25,054 nucleotides of DNA, taken from the NCBI GenBank assembly GCA_021295675.1, contig JAGWBY010000052.1, forward strand, positions 1 through 25,054, in the 5' to 3' direction. The notes under the pieces were generated by a model. That model ran no database searches, was not told the origin of the DNA, and was given only the letters and a program-made list of their open reading frames with translations. A program made the position numbers and the translations under genes. This document shows positions 15,194 through 24,339 of the stretch, in pieces (the first letter of the stretch is position 1; each line of letters opens with the position of its first letter). The stretch comes from Candidatus Latescibacterota bacterium. GTDB taxonomy: Bacteria > Latescibacterota > UBA2968 > UBA8231.

Positions 15194-17383
15194 ATGACTG
15201 AAACCATTCCCACATCTCTTGCGGACCTGCCAAACACCTACTTAGACGAACTTGTCGAGCAGGGGGGCGACGAACTACGGCTACAGATGCTGCTGGTCGA
15301 GGTTTCCTCCTGCAACGACCAAGCCGATTTTGAACTACTCAGCCGCGCCTACTACTTCGCCAAGGAGCATCACGAGGGCCAGATCCGCAAGTCCGGCGAG
15401 CCGTTTCTTGCCCATTGCGTCGAAGTGGCTCGGCTGCTCGCCCAATTGGGCTTGGATCACACCACAGTTGCAGCCGGACTGTTGCACGATGTCGTTGAGG
15501 ATACACCGGCCACGCATGAAGAGGTTGCCAAACAGTTTGGCGAAGAGATCGCCGAACTGATCGCCGGGGTTACCAAAATCGATCAGATAACCTACGAAAG
15601 CCGCGAGGTACGCCAAGCTGAGACCTATCGCAAGATGCTGCTTTCTATGGTCAAGGACATCCGCGTCATCCTCATCAAGCTGGCTGACCGCCTGCACAAC
15701 ATGCGCACGCTCCAATACCTAAGTCCCCAATCCCGCGCGCGCACGGCAAGGGAAACGCTCGAAGTGTACGCGCCGCTGGCTCACCGCTTTGGGTTGGCGC
15801 GGATCCGCTGGCAGTTAGAGGACCAAAGCCTCAAGTTCCTCGAACCCAAAATTTACCAAGAGCTGCGCGAAAGCGTGGCCATGACGCGCCAAGAGCGCGA
15901 AGACTATATAAAAGAATTCAAGGTCCCAATTGAGGAGTGCCTGCACGACAATGGCATTAAAGCAGAATTTACGAGCCGCGCCAAGAACTTCTACAGCATC
16001 TACAATAAGATGAAGGCGCGCGGTAAGCCCTTTGAAGAAATCTACGACCTACTGGCCATACGCATCATCACCGGCACCATGCGCGAATGCTATGATATCC
16101 TCGGTCTGATCCACGACATTTACAAAGCTATTCCCGGACGCATCAAAGACTATATATCGACTCCCAAGAGCAACATGTACCAGTCGCTGCACACGTCGGT
16201 GATCGGCCCCAAAGGCCAATACGTCGAAGTGCAAATTCGCACCCCGCAGATGCACCACACGGCTGAAATCGGCATTGCTGCCCACTGGCGCTACAAATCC
16301 AACGACACGGATCCCAGCGATTTAAACCAACATATGAGTTGGCTGCACCAAGTCATCGACTGGCAACAAGAGGCTAGGGACCCAGTCGAATTCATGGAAA
16401 ACCTGAAGACCGAGCTCGCGTCTCAGGACGAGATATTCGTCTTCACGCCCAAAGGCCACCTACATCAGTTGCCCAAGGGAGCCACGCCGATCGACTTCGC
16501 CTTTGCCATCCACACCGACATCGGGATACACTGCGCGACGGCCAAAGTAAATGATCAAGTTGTACCGCTAAGCGCGACTTTGAACAGCGGCGAAACCGTG
16601 GAGATCGTCACGGCATCACAGCAAAAACCCAAACTCGCTTGGTTGGACCAAGTCAAGACCGCCAAGGCTCGCCAAGCCATCCGCCGTTGGCTACGGGAGG
16701 AGCAATACGACCACAACGTGCGCCTTGGCAAGGAGGCGCTCGACAGGGAACTAAAGTCCTATCGGCCCGCCGACCCACCCGACCTCGATACCGTGGCTGA
16801 GGAGTTCGGGTTCAGGGCCGCCGAGCACCTCTACGCGGCTCTCGGCAACGGGGACCTGTCAATCGGCAAGGTTATCAGCCGAATAGCCCCGCTCAAGCCC
16901 ATACGGCGCGCGATCCGACCCCAAGACCGCAGAGATATTCGCATCCAAGGGATGCAAAACCTGATGATCCGCTTTGGCAAATGCTGTGGTCCCATCCCAG
17001 GCGACGAGATCGTCGGCTTAGTTACCCGCGGCCGCGGCGTTACGGTCCACCGCACCGACTGCCCCAACATCGGCCGGATTTCCGCAGAGCCAGACCGCCT
17101 GCTCATAGTCGAGTGGGAGTTGGAGGACGAACCGGCCTTTACCGTGCAGCTACGCACTCGCAGTTGGGATCGCACGTACTTGCTGGCGGACATCGCGAAG
17201 GCGATCGGCGACGTTGGCTCCAACATCCGCGACTCCACTACCAGCACCGATGGCCATATCGCCGAACAGGACTTCTGGATCGATGTTGCCGACAACGAGC
17301 AACTGCGCCAGGCTATAGACCAAATCGAGCAGATCGAGGGCGTTTTGAAAGTGCTGCGCGTGGATGAGTCGGCAAACAGTTAG
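15194..17383 (+). CDS. rel: Bifunctional (p)ppGpp synthetase/hydrolase, Rel/SpoT family
   Basis: The protein is intact at 729 residues, the usual long-RSH length. The HD hydrolase domain has His74, HDVVEDT at 98-104 and KLADRLHNM at 162-170. The synthetase domain follows (NFYSIYNKMKARGK, YDLLAIRI, STPKSNMYQSLHT). The loop GRIKDY (315-320) carries the RxKD motif of bifunctional or hydrolase-capable enzymes rather than the ExDD of RelA. A TGS domain (EIFVFTPKGHLHQLPKGATP) comes next, then the cysteine-rich FGKCCGPIPGDEIVG region and a C-terminal ACT domain. It makes and degrades the stringent-response alarmone ppGpp in the cytoplasm, responding to starvation through the ribosome. hisC starts two bases after its stop, so the two genes are probably cotranscribed. 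Confidence 0.96.
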   Translation: MTETIPTSLADLPNTYLDELVEQGGDELRLQMLLVEVSSCNDQADFELLSRAYYFAKEHHEGQIRKSGEPFLAHCVEVARLLAQLGLDHTTVAAGLLHDVVEDTPATHEEVAKQFGEEIAELIAGVTKIDQITYESREVRQAETYRKMLLSMVKDIRVILIKLADRLHNMRTLQYLSPQSRARTARETLEVYAPLAHRFGLARIRWQLEDQSLKFLEPKIYQELRESVAMTRQEREDYIKEFKVPIEECLHDNGIKAEFTSRAKNFYSIYNKMKARGKPFEEIYDLLAIRIITGTMRECYDILGLIHDIYKAIPGRIKDYISTPKSNMYQSLHTSVIGPKGQYVEVQIRTPQMHHTAEIGIAAHWRYKSNDTDPSDLNQHMSWLHQVIDWQQEARDPVEFMENLKTELASQDEIFVFTPKGHLHQLPKGATPIDFAFAIHTDIGIHCATAKVNDQVVPLSATLNSGETVEIVTASQQKPKLAWLDQVKTAKARQAIRRWLREEQYDHNVRLGKEALDRELKSYRPADPPDLDTVAEEFGFRAAEHLYAALGNGDLSIGKVISRIAPLKPIRRAIRPQDRRDIRIQGMQNLMIRFGKCCGPIPGDEIVGLVTRGRGVTVHRTDCPNIGRISAEPDRLLIVEWELEDEPAFTVQLRTRSWDRTYLLADIAKAIGDVGSNIRDSTTSTDGHIAEQDFWIDVADNEQLRQAIDQIEQIEGVLKVLRVDESANS

Positions 17384-17385
17384 TC

Positions 17386-18450
17386 ATGTCGGACCTGTTC
17401 CGCCCCAACATCGCCCGCCTGCGCGGGTACGTCCCCGGGGAACAGCCCCGCGAAAAGGGCTATATCAAGCTCAATACCAACGAAAATCCCTACCCGCCTT
17501 CCCCCGTAGTGCTGGAGCGGCTGCGCGATGCGTGCTCCGCTGATCTGCGTCTCTATCCCGACCCAGACGCTTGGGCCTTGCGCCGCAAATTGGGCGAGGT
17601 GTTCGCCATTGCACCCCAGCAGATTATGGTCGGCAACGGCTCGGACGAGCTGCTCAACGTCATCAACCGCAGCTTTGCCGGCGAGGGCGACAAAATCGCC
17701 TATCCCCATCCCACGTACGGCTACTACAAGCCGCTGATCGATATCCAAGGAGCGGAGGCGGTTCCGGTCGAGTTTGGCGAGGATTTCTCCCTGCCTGAGG
17801 GCCTAGCCGTTCCCGGGGCCCGCATCACCTTTCTCGCCAATCCCAACGCGCCCTCGGGGACCCGCGTACCCTACGACGAGGTTGCCGCGCTCTGTGCGCG
17901 GGTTGACGGCGTCTTGGTCGTGGATGAAGCGTATGTCGATTTTTCGCAGGGCGGCTGCATTCAGCTCATCGAGCAACAACCCAACGCCATTGTCGTGCGC
18001 ACCATGTCCAAATCTTTTTCCCTCGCCGGTATGCGCATTGGTTTTGCCTTTGCCCCAGCCGCACTGATCGAGGGGATGTGGAAGGTCAAAGACCACTACA
18101 ATCTCAATCGGCTGAGCTTGGTGGCCGCCGAGGCAGCCCTAGAGGATATAGACGCGATGCGCGCAAACGCCGCCCGCGTCTGCGCAACGCGTGCGCACCT
18201 GTGTGCTGAACTGCGGGCGTTGGGTTTTTACGTGTGGGATTCGCAGGCGAATTTCGTGCTCACTAGGCTCGGCGAGCGCTGGGCTAGCCGTACCGCGGCC
18301 GAACTCTACGCGGAACTCAAGGAGCGCCGAATCTTGGTGCGCTACTTTGCTTCGCCGCCGTGCTTGGCCGATTGCCTGCGTATCTCGGTAGGCACGGACG
18401 CCGAGATCACCGCATTGCTAGCGGCCCTAAAAGAGCTATCACCCGTTTAG
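17386..18450 (+). CDS. hisC: Histidinol-phosphate aminotransferase
   Basis: This intact 354-residue fold-type I PLP enzyme converts imidazole-acetol phosphate and glutamate to histidinol phosphate in histidine synthesis. The HisC start pattern (LFRPNIARLRGYVPGEQP, then KLNTNENPYPPSP) is clear. Cofactor and active-site elements are GNGSDELL (83-90), NPNAPSG (152-158), DEAYVDF (180-186), the Schiff-base lysine in TMSKSFSLAG (Lys209) and Arg217. Its ATG lies two bases after the rel stop. No other his gene is in the window, so it may be an isolated copy, and broader aromatic aminotransferase activity is possible. The 3' end overlaps the convergent glycosyltransferase gene by 12 bases. Confidence 0.92.
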   Translation: MSDLFRPNIARLRGYVPGEQPREKGYIKLNTNENPYPPSPVVLERLRDACSADLRLYPDPDAWALRRKLGEVFAIAPQQIMVGNGSDELLNVINRSFAGEGDKIAYPHPTYGYYKPLIDIQGAEAVPVEFGEDFSLPEGLAVPGARITFLANPNAPSGTRVPYDEVAALCARVDGVLVVDEAYVDFSQGGCIQLIEQQPNAIVVRTMSKSFSLAGMRIGFAFAPAALIEGMWKVKDHYNLNRLSLVAAEAALEDIDAMRANAARVCATRAHLCAELRALGFYVWDSQANFVLTRLGERWASRTAAELYAELKERRILVRYFASPPCLADCLRISVGTDAEITALLAALKELSPV

Positions 18451-19407
18451 GCGCTCGGCAATGCGCGGGGTGCGCCCGCCGCGCTGGTGCATGCTGGCGA
18501 TCATGTCTCCTAAAAAGCCGATGGAGAAACACTGAATGCCGACGATGATCAACAGGATGCCCAGCATGAGCAGGGGATGGCGGTTTTGGATGTTGCCGTG
18601 CTCGTAGCGCAGCAAAGCCACATAGGCGCAGATGACTGATCCGCAAAGCGTGGAGATGAGCCCCAAGCTGCCGAAGACGTGCATGGGTGTGGTCATAAAG
18701 CGCACGACAAAGGTCACGGTCAGCAGGTCCAAAAATCCGTTTAGCAATCGCTTGGTCCCGAATTTGGAATGGCCGAAGCGGCGGGGATGGTGTTGCACCG
18801 GGATCTCGCCGACTCGATAGCCCATCCAGTGGGCCACGGCGGGCAAAAATCGATACAATTCTCCGTAGAGATACGGCAGTGCATCTTCGGCTACCTCGCG
18901 CCGATACGCCTTGAGGCCGCAGTTGAAATCGCGCAGGCGCACCCCGGAGACCAGCGAAGTGATCCAATTGAATAAGCGGGAGGGGAGGGTTTTACTCAAA
19001 GGGTCGCGGCGCTTGGCCTTCCAGCCCGAGATTAAGTCGTAATCGCGGTTTAGCTCGTCCAGCAGCCGGGGGATTTCGCGGGGATCGTCTTGCAGGTCGG
19101 CGTCCATGGTGACGATGACTTGGCCGCGCGCCTGCTTGAAGCCAGCGGCGAGGGCTGCGGCCTTGCGGTAGTTGCGGCGGAAGCGCAAGGCGCACACCTG
19201 CGGATGCTGCTTGGCCAACTCGCCCAAGACGGCAAACGAGCCGTCCGTGCTGCCGTCGTCCACGAAAATGGCCTCCCAGGACCATTCCGCGGTCGCCAGA
19301 GCACTATCGATCTGGACCCATAGATGAGGCAGGCTTTCCTCTTCGTTAAAAACGGGAATGACGAGGGACAGAAAAATCTCTGCTTCTGCTTCTTTCTCTT
19401 GGCCCAT
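18439..19407 (-). CDS. GT2 family polyprenyl-phosphate glycosyltransferase (DPM1/GtrB-like)
   Basis: The likely start is ATG 19407, with AGGAG seven bases upstream, giving 322 residues; a start at 19440 would add residues lacking such a site. The GT-A catalytic domain shows LSLVIPVFNEEES, FVDDGSTDGS (49-58) and the metal-binding MDADLQDDP (101-109), then RDFNCGLKAYRREV and PVQHHPRRFGHSKFG. Two C-terminal membrane helices (VFGSLGLISTLCGSVICAY and LGILLIIVGIQCFSIGF) complete the layout of enzymes that transfer a sugar from a nucleotide donor to undecaprenyl phosphate, feeding cell-surface glycan or protein modification. The sugar is unknown. It is divergent from mpl and convergent with hisC. 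Confidence 0.9.
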   Translation of the reverse strand: MGQEKEAEAEIFLSLVIPVFNEEESLPHLWVQIDSALATAEWSWEAIFVDDGSTDGSFAVLGELAKQHPQVCALRFRRNYRKAAALAAGFKQARGQVIVTMDADLQDDPREIPRLLDELNRDYDLISGWKAKRRDPLSKTLPSRLFNWITSLVSGVRLRDFNCGLKAYRREVAEDALPYLYGELYRFLPAVAHWMGYRVGEIPVQHHPRRFGHSKFGTKRLLNGFLDLLTVTFVVRFMTTPMHVFGSLGLISTLCGSVICAYVALLRYEHGNIQNRHPLLMLGILLIIVGIQCFSIGFLGDMIASMHQRGGRTPRIAERLNG

Positions 19408-19482
19408 GGTCTCCTCTCTTGCAAGCAAGTGCCCCCACAATAAAACAATCGCCGATTACTAAACACAAACTGGCCGCTTCCC

Positions 19483-19512
19483 TTGACACCTGAATCGCCC
19501 CAACGGTATATA
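19483..19512 (+). promoter_or_regulatory. Strong sigma70-type promoter of mpl, implying a leaderless mRNA
   Basis: TTGACA (19483-19488) is a perfect -35 box. TATATA (19507-19512) follows after 18 bases. The ATG of mpl begins at 19518, six bases past the -10 box, where transcription would start. No Shine-Dalgarno sequence lies in the five bases between. Confidence 0.75.
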
Positions 19513-19517
19513 CGGTC

Positions 19518-20945
19518 ATGCAGCTTCCCTCGGGTTCCCACATTCATCTGATCGCCGCTTGCGGCACGGCCATGGGGTCTTTGGCCGGTATGCTGCGCGA
19601 GCAGGGGTATCGCGTCACCGGGTCGGACAGCCACGTCTATCCTCCGATGAGCACCATGCTTGAGGATTTGGGGATCGATGTGCGGGCCGGCTTCTCAGCG
19701 GATCACCTAGTGCCAACGCCAGATTTGGTCGTCATTGGCAACGCAATCTCGCGTGGCAATCCAGAGGTCGAGGCCGTACTCTCGCGCCGGATCCCGTATC
19801 TGTCGCTACCGGAAGTACTGCGCGATTTCTTTATCCGCAGCAAGTGTTCGATAGTGGTAACCGGAACCCACGGCAAAACCACCACTACGGCACTCATCGC
19901 CCACCTCTTCACCGCTTGCGACCTAGATCCGTCCTTCCTCGTCGCCGGGGTGCCGCAAAACTTCGACCGCTCCTACCGGCTCGGCCAAGGCGCGCACTTC
20001 ATCGTCGAAGGAGACGAATACGACAGCGCCTTTTTTGCCAAGTGGGCGAAGTTTTTCTACTACCTACCCGATGTGCTAATCGTCAACAACATTGAATTCG
20101 ACCACGCCGACATCTACCAAGACCTTGCCGAAATCGTCAAAGCCTTCCGTCAGCTCGTCAACATGGTGCCGCAAAATGGTCTAATTCTAGCCCACGGCAC
20201 CGACCATAATGTCGCCGAACTCCTCCCTGCCGCGCTGGCACCGGTGGAAACCTTTGGCCTCGCAGAAGGCGCGTTTTGGCGCGCTACCAACCTCCAAGCC
20301 AGTGCCGAGGGCACGCGCTTCACCTTGTGCCGGTCAGGGCGAGAGGTGGGAGTTTTCGACTTGCCGCTGAGCGGCGATTACAATGTCTGCAATGCGCTCG
20401 CCAGCTTGGCCGCTGGTTTCCACGCTGGCTTGACTGCCAGCGACCTGCGCGCGGCCCTAGCCAGCTTTGCTGGCGTCAAACGCCGACAAGAGCAGATTGG
20501 CCTGATTGACGACGTTCTTCTCATTGACGACTTCGCCCACCATCCCACTGCGGTCGCTCACACTCTAGAAGGACTGCGTCGGTCTCATCCCGGCCGCAGG
20601 CTCATCGCGGTCTTTGAACCGGCCAGCGCAACCAACGCCCGCGCTATCTTTGAGGATCGCTATGTCGAAGCATTTGCCTTGGCCGACGCGTTCGTCGCAA
20701 CAGCGGTCCCCCGTCCCGAACGCGCCCGGGACGACGAGCCGTTCTCACCCGAGCGTTTAGTGGCGCGTCTCTGCGCCACCGGCAAGCCAGCGCATTACCT
20801 GCCCGACGCCGAATCGATGGCCAATTTTTTAGCTGCGGAAACCCGCCCAAGCGATTTAGTGGTTTTTATGAGCAATGGCGGTTTCGGCGGCTTGCAACAG
20901 AAGCTGTGCGCGGCACTCACAGCCCGTGAGTCCTGTATCGACTAG
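19518..20945 (+). CDS. mpl: UDP-MurNAc:L-Ala-gamma-D-Glu-meso-DAP ligase
   Basis: This Mur ligase family enzyme, intact at 475 residues, attaches recycled murein tripeptide to UDP-MurNAc in the cytoplasm. The Mpl-type N-terminus (HIHLIAACGTAMGSLAGML) is followed by the ATP loop VTGTHGKTTTT (114-124), the Mpl-specific EGDEYDSAFFAKWAKFFYY (164-182), NIEFDHADIY and FAHHPTAV near the third domain. The acidic EGDEYDSAFF block distinguishes Mpl from MurC. Its presence implies a meso-diaminopimelate cell wall with peptidoglycan recycling, which fits a Gram-negative organism. It is transcribed from its own promoter just upstream and is divergent from the glycosyltransferase gene. No murein peptide permease or amidase is nearby. 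Confidence 0.95.
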   Translation: MQLPSGSHIHLIAACGTAMGSLAGMLREQGYRVTGSDSHVYPPMSTMLEDLGIDVRAGFSADHLVPTPDLVVIGNAISRGNPEVEAVLSRRIPYLSLPEVLRDFFIRSKCSIVVTGTHGKTTTTALIAHLFTACDLDPSFLVAGVPQNFDRSYRLGQGAHFIVEGDEYDSAFFAKWAKFFYYLPDVLIVNNIEFDHADIYQDLAEIVKAFRQLVNMVPQNGLILAHGTDHNVAELLPAALAPVETFGLAEGAFWRATNLQASAEGTRFTLCRSGREVGVFDLPLSGDYNVCNALASLAAGFHAGLTASDLRAALASFAGVKRRQEQIGLIDDVLLIDDFAHHPTAVAHTLEGLRRSHPGRRLIAVFEPASATNARAIFEDRYVEAFALADAFVATAVPRPERARDDEPFSPERLVARLCATGKPAHYLPDAESMANFLAAETRPSDLVVFMSNGGFGGLQQKLCAALTARESCID

Positions 20946-21073
20946 GTGTCAGAACTGTTGCCGAATAGACGCACTGAGTACGGTTAATACGCGCAGTGTG
21001 AATTTTGTATTTGTATATTTTACAATATGTTATAGAAAATAGAAGATATAGGCACGCATATTGCATTAAACGC

Positions 21074-21087
21074 ATGGCAATTGCCAT
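21074..21087. promoter_or_regulatory. 14-bp perfect palindrome upstream of the lamin-tail gene
   Basis: ATGGCAATTGCCAT reads the same on both strands. It lies 23 bases before the ATG, downstream of an AT-rich stretch (about 21001-21055) where promoter boxes are likely but not clearly defined. The site could bind a dimeric repressor or be a chance palindrome. Confidence 0.3.
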
Positions 21088-21110
21088 CTCACCTTAACCT
21101 GGAGGCTGCC

Positions 21111-21785
21111 ATGCGTCCTTTTATTGCTTTTATCTTTTTTACTCTCGCCGCACCTGTCGCGGCCCAACCCGGCCCGGTCGTCATATCCGAGTTGATGTGG
21201 TCGGGTAGTACGGCATCTACTGCCGACGAGTGGATCGAACTCTACAACGCCAGCAATGCGGCGATTGATCTGGCTGGCTGGGCTTTGACCTACCGCAGCG
21301 GCGACGAGGACAAGGTGATGTTCGTGCTCGACGCTGCGGTGATCCCCGCCGGACAGACCTTTCTCATCGCTAACTACGCCGCCGATCACAAAAACTCCCT
21401 CCTCGCCGTCGAGCCTCAGCGCGTTGACGCCGCGGTTTCGCTGCCCAACACCAAGCTGCTCTTACATCTGTACGACGGCGACCCGCAAGCTGGGGGCCAG
21501 CTCATCGACGTGGTCGACGATGGTCGCGGAGCCCCTTTTGCCGGTGACTCAGCCAGCAAAAGCGCCATGGTGCGCATCGCCTTTGACCAGCCCGGCGACC
21601 AGCCCGAGAGCTGGGCGACGGCGACCGAACAAAGCGGCTGGGATGCGGGTGCCAGCGAGTTGGGCACGCCGGGATCCATTCCCGCGTACCTGCTCCCGGA
21701 TGGGAGCGAAACGACCGAGCCCGTCATGGGAACGAACGTTTTACCGATGTCTTGGGCCTTGGTAAAACAGCATCTATATCGATAG
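21111..21785 (+). CDS. Secreted lamin-tail domain (LTD) protein
   Basis: The start is ATG 21111, with GGAGG at 21101-21105. It yields a clear signal peptide (MRPFIAFIFFTLAAPVAAQ) and a 224-residue protein. VVISELMWSG, then ADEWIELYNASNAAIDLAGW and AGQTFLIANY form a lamin-tail domain, an immunoglobulin-like fold found in many secreted bacterial proteins, often with nucleases or surface anchors. Here it is the only recognised domain, followed by TPGSIPAYLLPDG and a short C-terminal tail (VLPMSWALVKQHLYR). No membrane anchor, dockerin or catalytic motif is visible. It is probably a stand-alone transcript, since a strong terminator follows. Its role is unknown; adhesion or surface binding is possible. 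Confidence 0.82.
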   Translation: MRPFIAFIFFTLAAPVAAQPGPVVISELMWSGSTASTADEWIELYNASNAAIDLAGWALTYRSGDEDKVMFVLDAAVIPAGQTFLIANYAADHKNSLLAVEPQRVDAAVSLPNTKLLLHLYDGDPQAGGQLIDVVDDGRGAPFAGDSASKSAMVRIAFDQPGDQPESWATATEQSGWDAGASELGTPGSIPAYLLPDGSETTEPVMGTNVLPMSWALVKQHLYR

Positions 21786-21800
21786 CGCAGATTGCAGAAC

Positions 21801-21835
21801 AAAAGGCACCTACTTAGGGGTAGGTGCCTTTTTAT
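21801..21835 (+). terminator. Rho-independent terminator of the lamin-tail gene
   Basis: A perfect 13-base-pair stem (21801-21813 with 21820-21832), rich in G-C in the middle, has a 6-base loop and runs into T residues. It begins 15 bases after the stop codon. Confidence 0.92.
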
Positions 21836-21840
21836 TGCCC

Positions 21841-21882
21841 AAAAAAGGCCGTGGAAGCTGAGATGCGCTTCACACGGCCTTT
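21841..21882 (-). terminator. Rho-independent terminator after tRNA-Val
   Basis: Read on the minus strand, a 15-base-pair stem with one bulged T (5' arm AAAGGCCGTGTGAAGC) closes an 8-base loop and ends in a run of six T. It lies 5 bases after the CCA end of tRNA-Val and faces the terminator of the lamin-tail gene. Confidence 0.85.
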
Positions 21883-21887
21883 AACGA

Positions 21888-21964
21888 TGGTGGGCAATCG
21901 CAGATTTGAACTGCGGACCTCCGGTATGTGAGACCGGCGCTCTAACCAACTGAGCTAATCGCCC
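21888..21964 (-). tRNA. tRNA-Val(CAC)
   Basis: A complete 77-base cloverleaf with encoded CCA. The acceptor GGGCGAT pairs with ATTGCCC (one G-U). The D arm is GCTC/GAGC, the anticodon stem CCGGT/ACCGG holds loop CTCACAT with anticodon CAC (valine, GUG), and the T arm is CGCAG/CTGCG with TTCAAAT. No promoter box is evident in the 19 bases after the FG-GAP gene, so it may be processed from that transcript. Confidence 0.96.
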
Positions 21965-21983
21965 ACCTCCAACAGCTACTGAG

Positions 21984-24179
21984 TCAATGTCCGTTGTGCC
22001 CGGCGGTAAAGTGGAATTTTGGCAGGATCACTTCAGTCACCGATGGGTGGCCTTCGCGCAGGCGGTACGCTCGGTCGAGCTTCAGTTCTTGCCAGCGCTG
22101 CGTCTGATAGGTCGCCGGCCAAGTGATTTCCACGAAATCCACTGCCACAGCATCCCCTAGCCCGAGGTGGGGTGCGAGCGGGTTGGCCCCAAAGCTGCCG
22201 CCCGAGCCGATGAGGTGGTGAATGTCGCGGGTGCTGCCGTCCGGTTGCCGCACGCGCACGCGCACACGGCCGCCAATAGCCCCTCGGTTCGACTGCACGC
22301 CTTGGGGAAACAGCCGCAGCCAGCGGTTGCCGTGTCCGGGATTTTCGTAGAGCACGTTCTGGTAGAGGTCGCCCTCAAAAGCGCCGCCCATGATCTCAAA
22401 GACGTCTTGGTCTCCATCGTTGTCGAAGTCTGCAAAGGACACGCCATGCCCTTTCTGCACGTTGCCGAAGCCGCCTGTCGTAGTGACGTCCAAAAACCGC
22501 GTGCCACCGTCGTTGCGCAACATGCGGTTGGGCGTGAGGGAGCGCAGATCGGGAATCCCAGTGCCGACGTAGCAGTCGGGGAACCCATCATTGTCCAAGT
22601 CGCCGTAGTTGGCACCCATAGCTAGGATGACTTGGCCAAAGCTCCCCAGCGCTTCGGTGACCTCGTCGAAGGTACCGTCGCCGTTGTTGCGATACACGTG
22701 GGCGTGATCGGCAGCAAATTCCTCGCCGAGGTACGCACGCGCCATGTCGCCGAGGTCGTTCATGTTGTAGCCGCCGGCGAACAAGTCGAGCCAGCCGTCG
22801 TTGTCGTAGTCCCAAAACCAAGTGGGAAAGCTCTCGTTCGGCCCTGGTGCGACGACCGCCGCGGCAAAGCGCCAGCCCGCTGCTGTGTCGCCGAGGTTGC
22901 GATAGAGGACGTTTTCTCGGTAGAACTGAGATACGTATAGGTCGATCAAGCCGTCGTTGTCTATATCGCCCCAGGCAACGCCCTTCACAAAGCCCACGTG
23001 ATGGACGCCGACTGCGGGAGCTACATCGACAAACGTGCCGTCGCCTTGGTTGCGAAACAACTGGCATGGATGGGGCTGCTTGCCAGACTCGTTGCCGACA
23101 AACAGATCCAACCAGCCGTCGTTGTCGAAGTCGGCAAAGGCTGCTGCGTGGGTCGGGTGCAAGGAGAACAAGCCGGTGCGCCGCGTCACGTCCACAAAGG
23201 TGCCGTCGCCATTGTTGCGCAACAGAGAGTTGGGCATACGGCCTTCTTCTCCCATCCAAGCACCGCGCAAAACGAGCAGATCGACATCGCCGTCGTTGTC
23301 GAAGTCGGCCTGTTCTAGGTTGATCCCCCCGATTTGCCCGGCTAGCCCGGCTGCTGTCGTGGCCTCGGTAAAGGTACCATCGCCATCGTTGTGGAAATAG
23401 CGCAGTGGATCGCGTAACCCCCACGAGGAGACCGCAATATCCAGCAGACCGTCGCCATCGAAGTCCTCGACCGCGCTACCGCCCGCTAGCCCCACGGCCG
23501 CGACTCCAGCCGCCGGTGCCACGTCGCGGAAGCGCTGGATTCCGCCGCTGTCGCCGTCGAATACGCGCGGGGGAATGCGCCAAAGCTTTGGCACCCCTTC
23601 CGGGTATTCACCCAAGGTCATGTACGCCAAGTTCAACAGCCAGCGCGTTCCCAGATCGCTTGGGCGCTTATTCAGATTTATAGTGTAGTGCTCGATGGCG
23701 CGGCGGGCTCCCTCCTGCAAGGTGTGGACGCCGTCGCCACGGATCGGCAGCAAGCAGGAATTCGTGGTGTGGTTGCGCAGGCAGTTTTCCTGCTCCCCGA
23801 GGCGCAGATAGGCGATGGCGAGTTGGTCGTGCAGCATATAGACAAAACCCTCGGTCGCCGGAACCTGCCCGGCCTCTATGGTCACTAACACGCGCTGCAT
23901 CTCTTCGATGCCCGTGCGCAGATCCCCGGTCCGCACCCGCTCTTGGGCGATCCGCAGGCGCATATTTAGCCGCTTGACCGCGCTCATTGGTTGCCCCAGC
24001 AAGGAACTGAGGCCCTCAACCCGGGCTTGGTTCAGATAGATGTTGGCGATGGGATCGGCCCGCTGGGCGAGGCGTGCCAGCACCGTCGCCATAAAACGCG
24101 AATCCCCGCGATCGACACCGGCGTCCACCTGCCCGAAGACGGCTGTGGCCCATAGCAGAATGGCTATAACGCTCTGCAT
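21984..24179 (-). CDS. Secreted FG-GAP/VCBS repeat protein with ASPIC/UnbV domain (CRTAC1-like)
   Basis: The protein has 731 residues from ATG 24179, with a signal peptide (MQSVIAILLWATAVFGQVDA). Residues ~30-200 are helical and TPR-like (LAIAYLRLGEQENCLRNH; LLNLAYMTLGEYPEGVPKLW). Seven repeats follow, each with a calcium-loop motif of the DxDxDGxxD type: DFDGDGLLD, DFDNDGDVD, DFDNDGWLD, DIDNDGLID, DYDNDGWLD, DLDNDGFPD and DFDNDGDQD. These indicate a beta-propeller. The C-terminal ASPIC/UnbV domain is shown by NRGAIGGRVRVRV and HLGLGDAVAVDFVEITWP. It is probably exported and calcium-stabilised; the function is unknown, with adhesion or substrate binding likely. No clear Shine-Dalgarno sequence precedes the ATG. 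Confidence 0.92.
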   Translation of the reverse strand: MQSVIAILLWATAVFGQVDAGVDRGDSRFMATVLARLAQRADPIANIYLNQARVEGLSSLLGQPMSAVKRLNMRLRIAQERVRTGDLRTGIEEMQRVLVTIEAGQVPATEGFVYMLHDQLAIAYLRLGEQENCLRNHTTNSCLLPIRGDGVHTLQEGARRAIEHYTINLNKRPSDLGTRWLLNLAYMTLGEYPEGVPKLWRIPPRVFDGDSGGIQRFRDVAPAAGVAAVGLAGGSAVEDFDGDGLLDIAVSSWGLRDPLRYFHNDGDGTFTEATTAAGLAGQIGGINLEQADFDNDGDVDLLVLRGAWMGEEGRMPNSLLRNNGDGTFVDVTRRTGLFSLHPTHAAAFADFDNDGWLDLFVGNESGKQPHPCQLFRNQGDGTFVDVAPAVGVHHVGFVKGVAWGDIDNDGLIDLYVSQFYRENVLYRNLGDTAAGWRFAAAVVAPGPNESFPTWFWDYDNDGWLDLFAGGYNMNDLGDMARAYLGEEFAADHAHVYRNNGDGTFDEVTEALGSFGQVILAMGANYGDLDNDGFPDCYVGTGIPDLRSLTPNRMLRNDGGTRFLDVTTTGGFGNVQKGHGVSFADFDNDGDQDVFEIMGGAFEGDLYQNVLYENPGHGNRWLRLFPQGVQSNRGAIGGRVRVRVRQPDGSTRDIHHLIGSGGSFGANPLAPHLGLGDAVAVDFVEITWPATYQTQRWQELKLDRAYRLREGHPSVTEVILPKFHFTAGHNGH

Positions 24180-24242
24180 AAGAAAAAACGGCTACAAAAA
24201 TTGGTGTCCCAATCCTCGTAACCGCGCATGTGGAAAAAGTAA

Positions 24243-24335
<93 letters not shown>

Positions 24336-24339
<4 letters not shown>

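Noticed and set aside
22167..22625. Open frames in both directions within the FG-GAP gene
   Set aside because: The repeated Asp/Asn/Gly codons of the calcium loops keep several frames open; only the 731-residue frame has domain structure.
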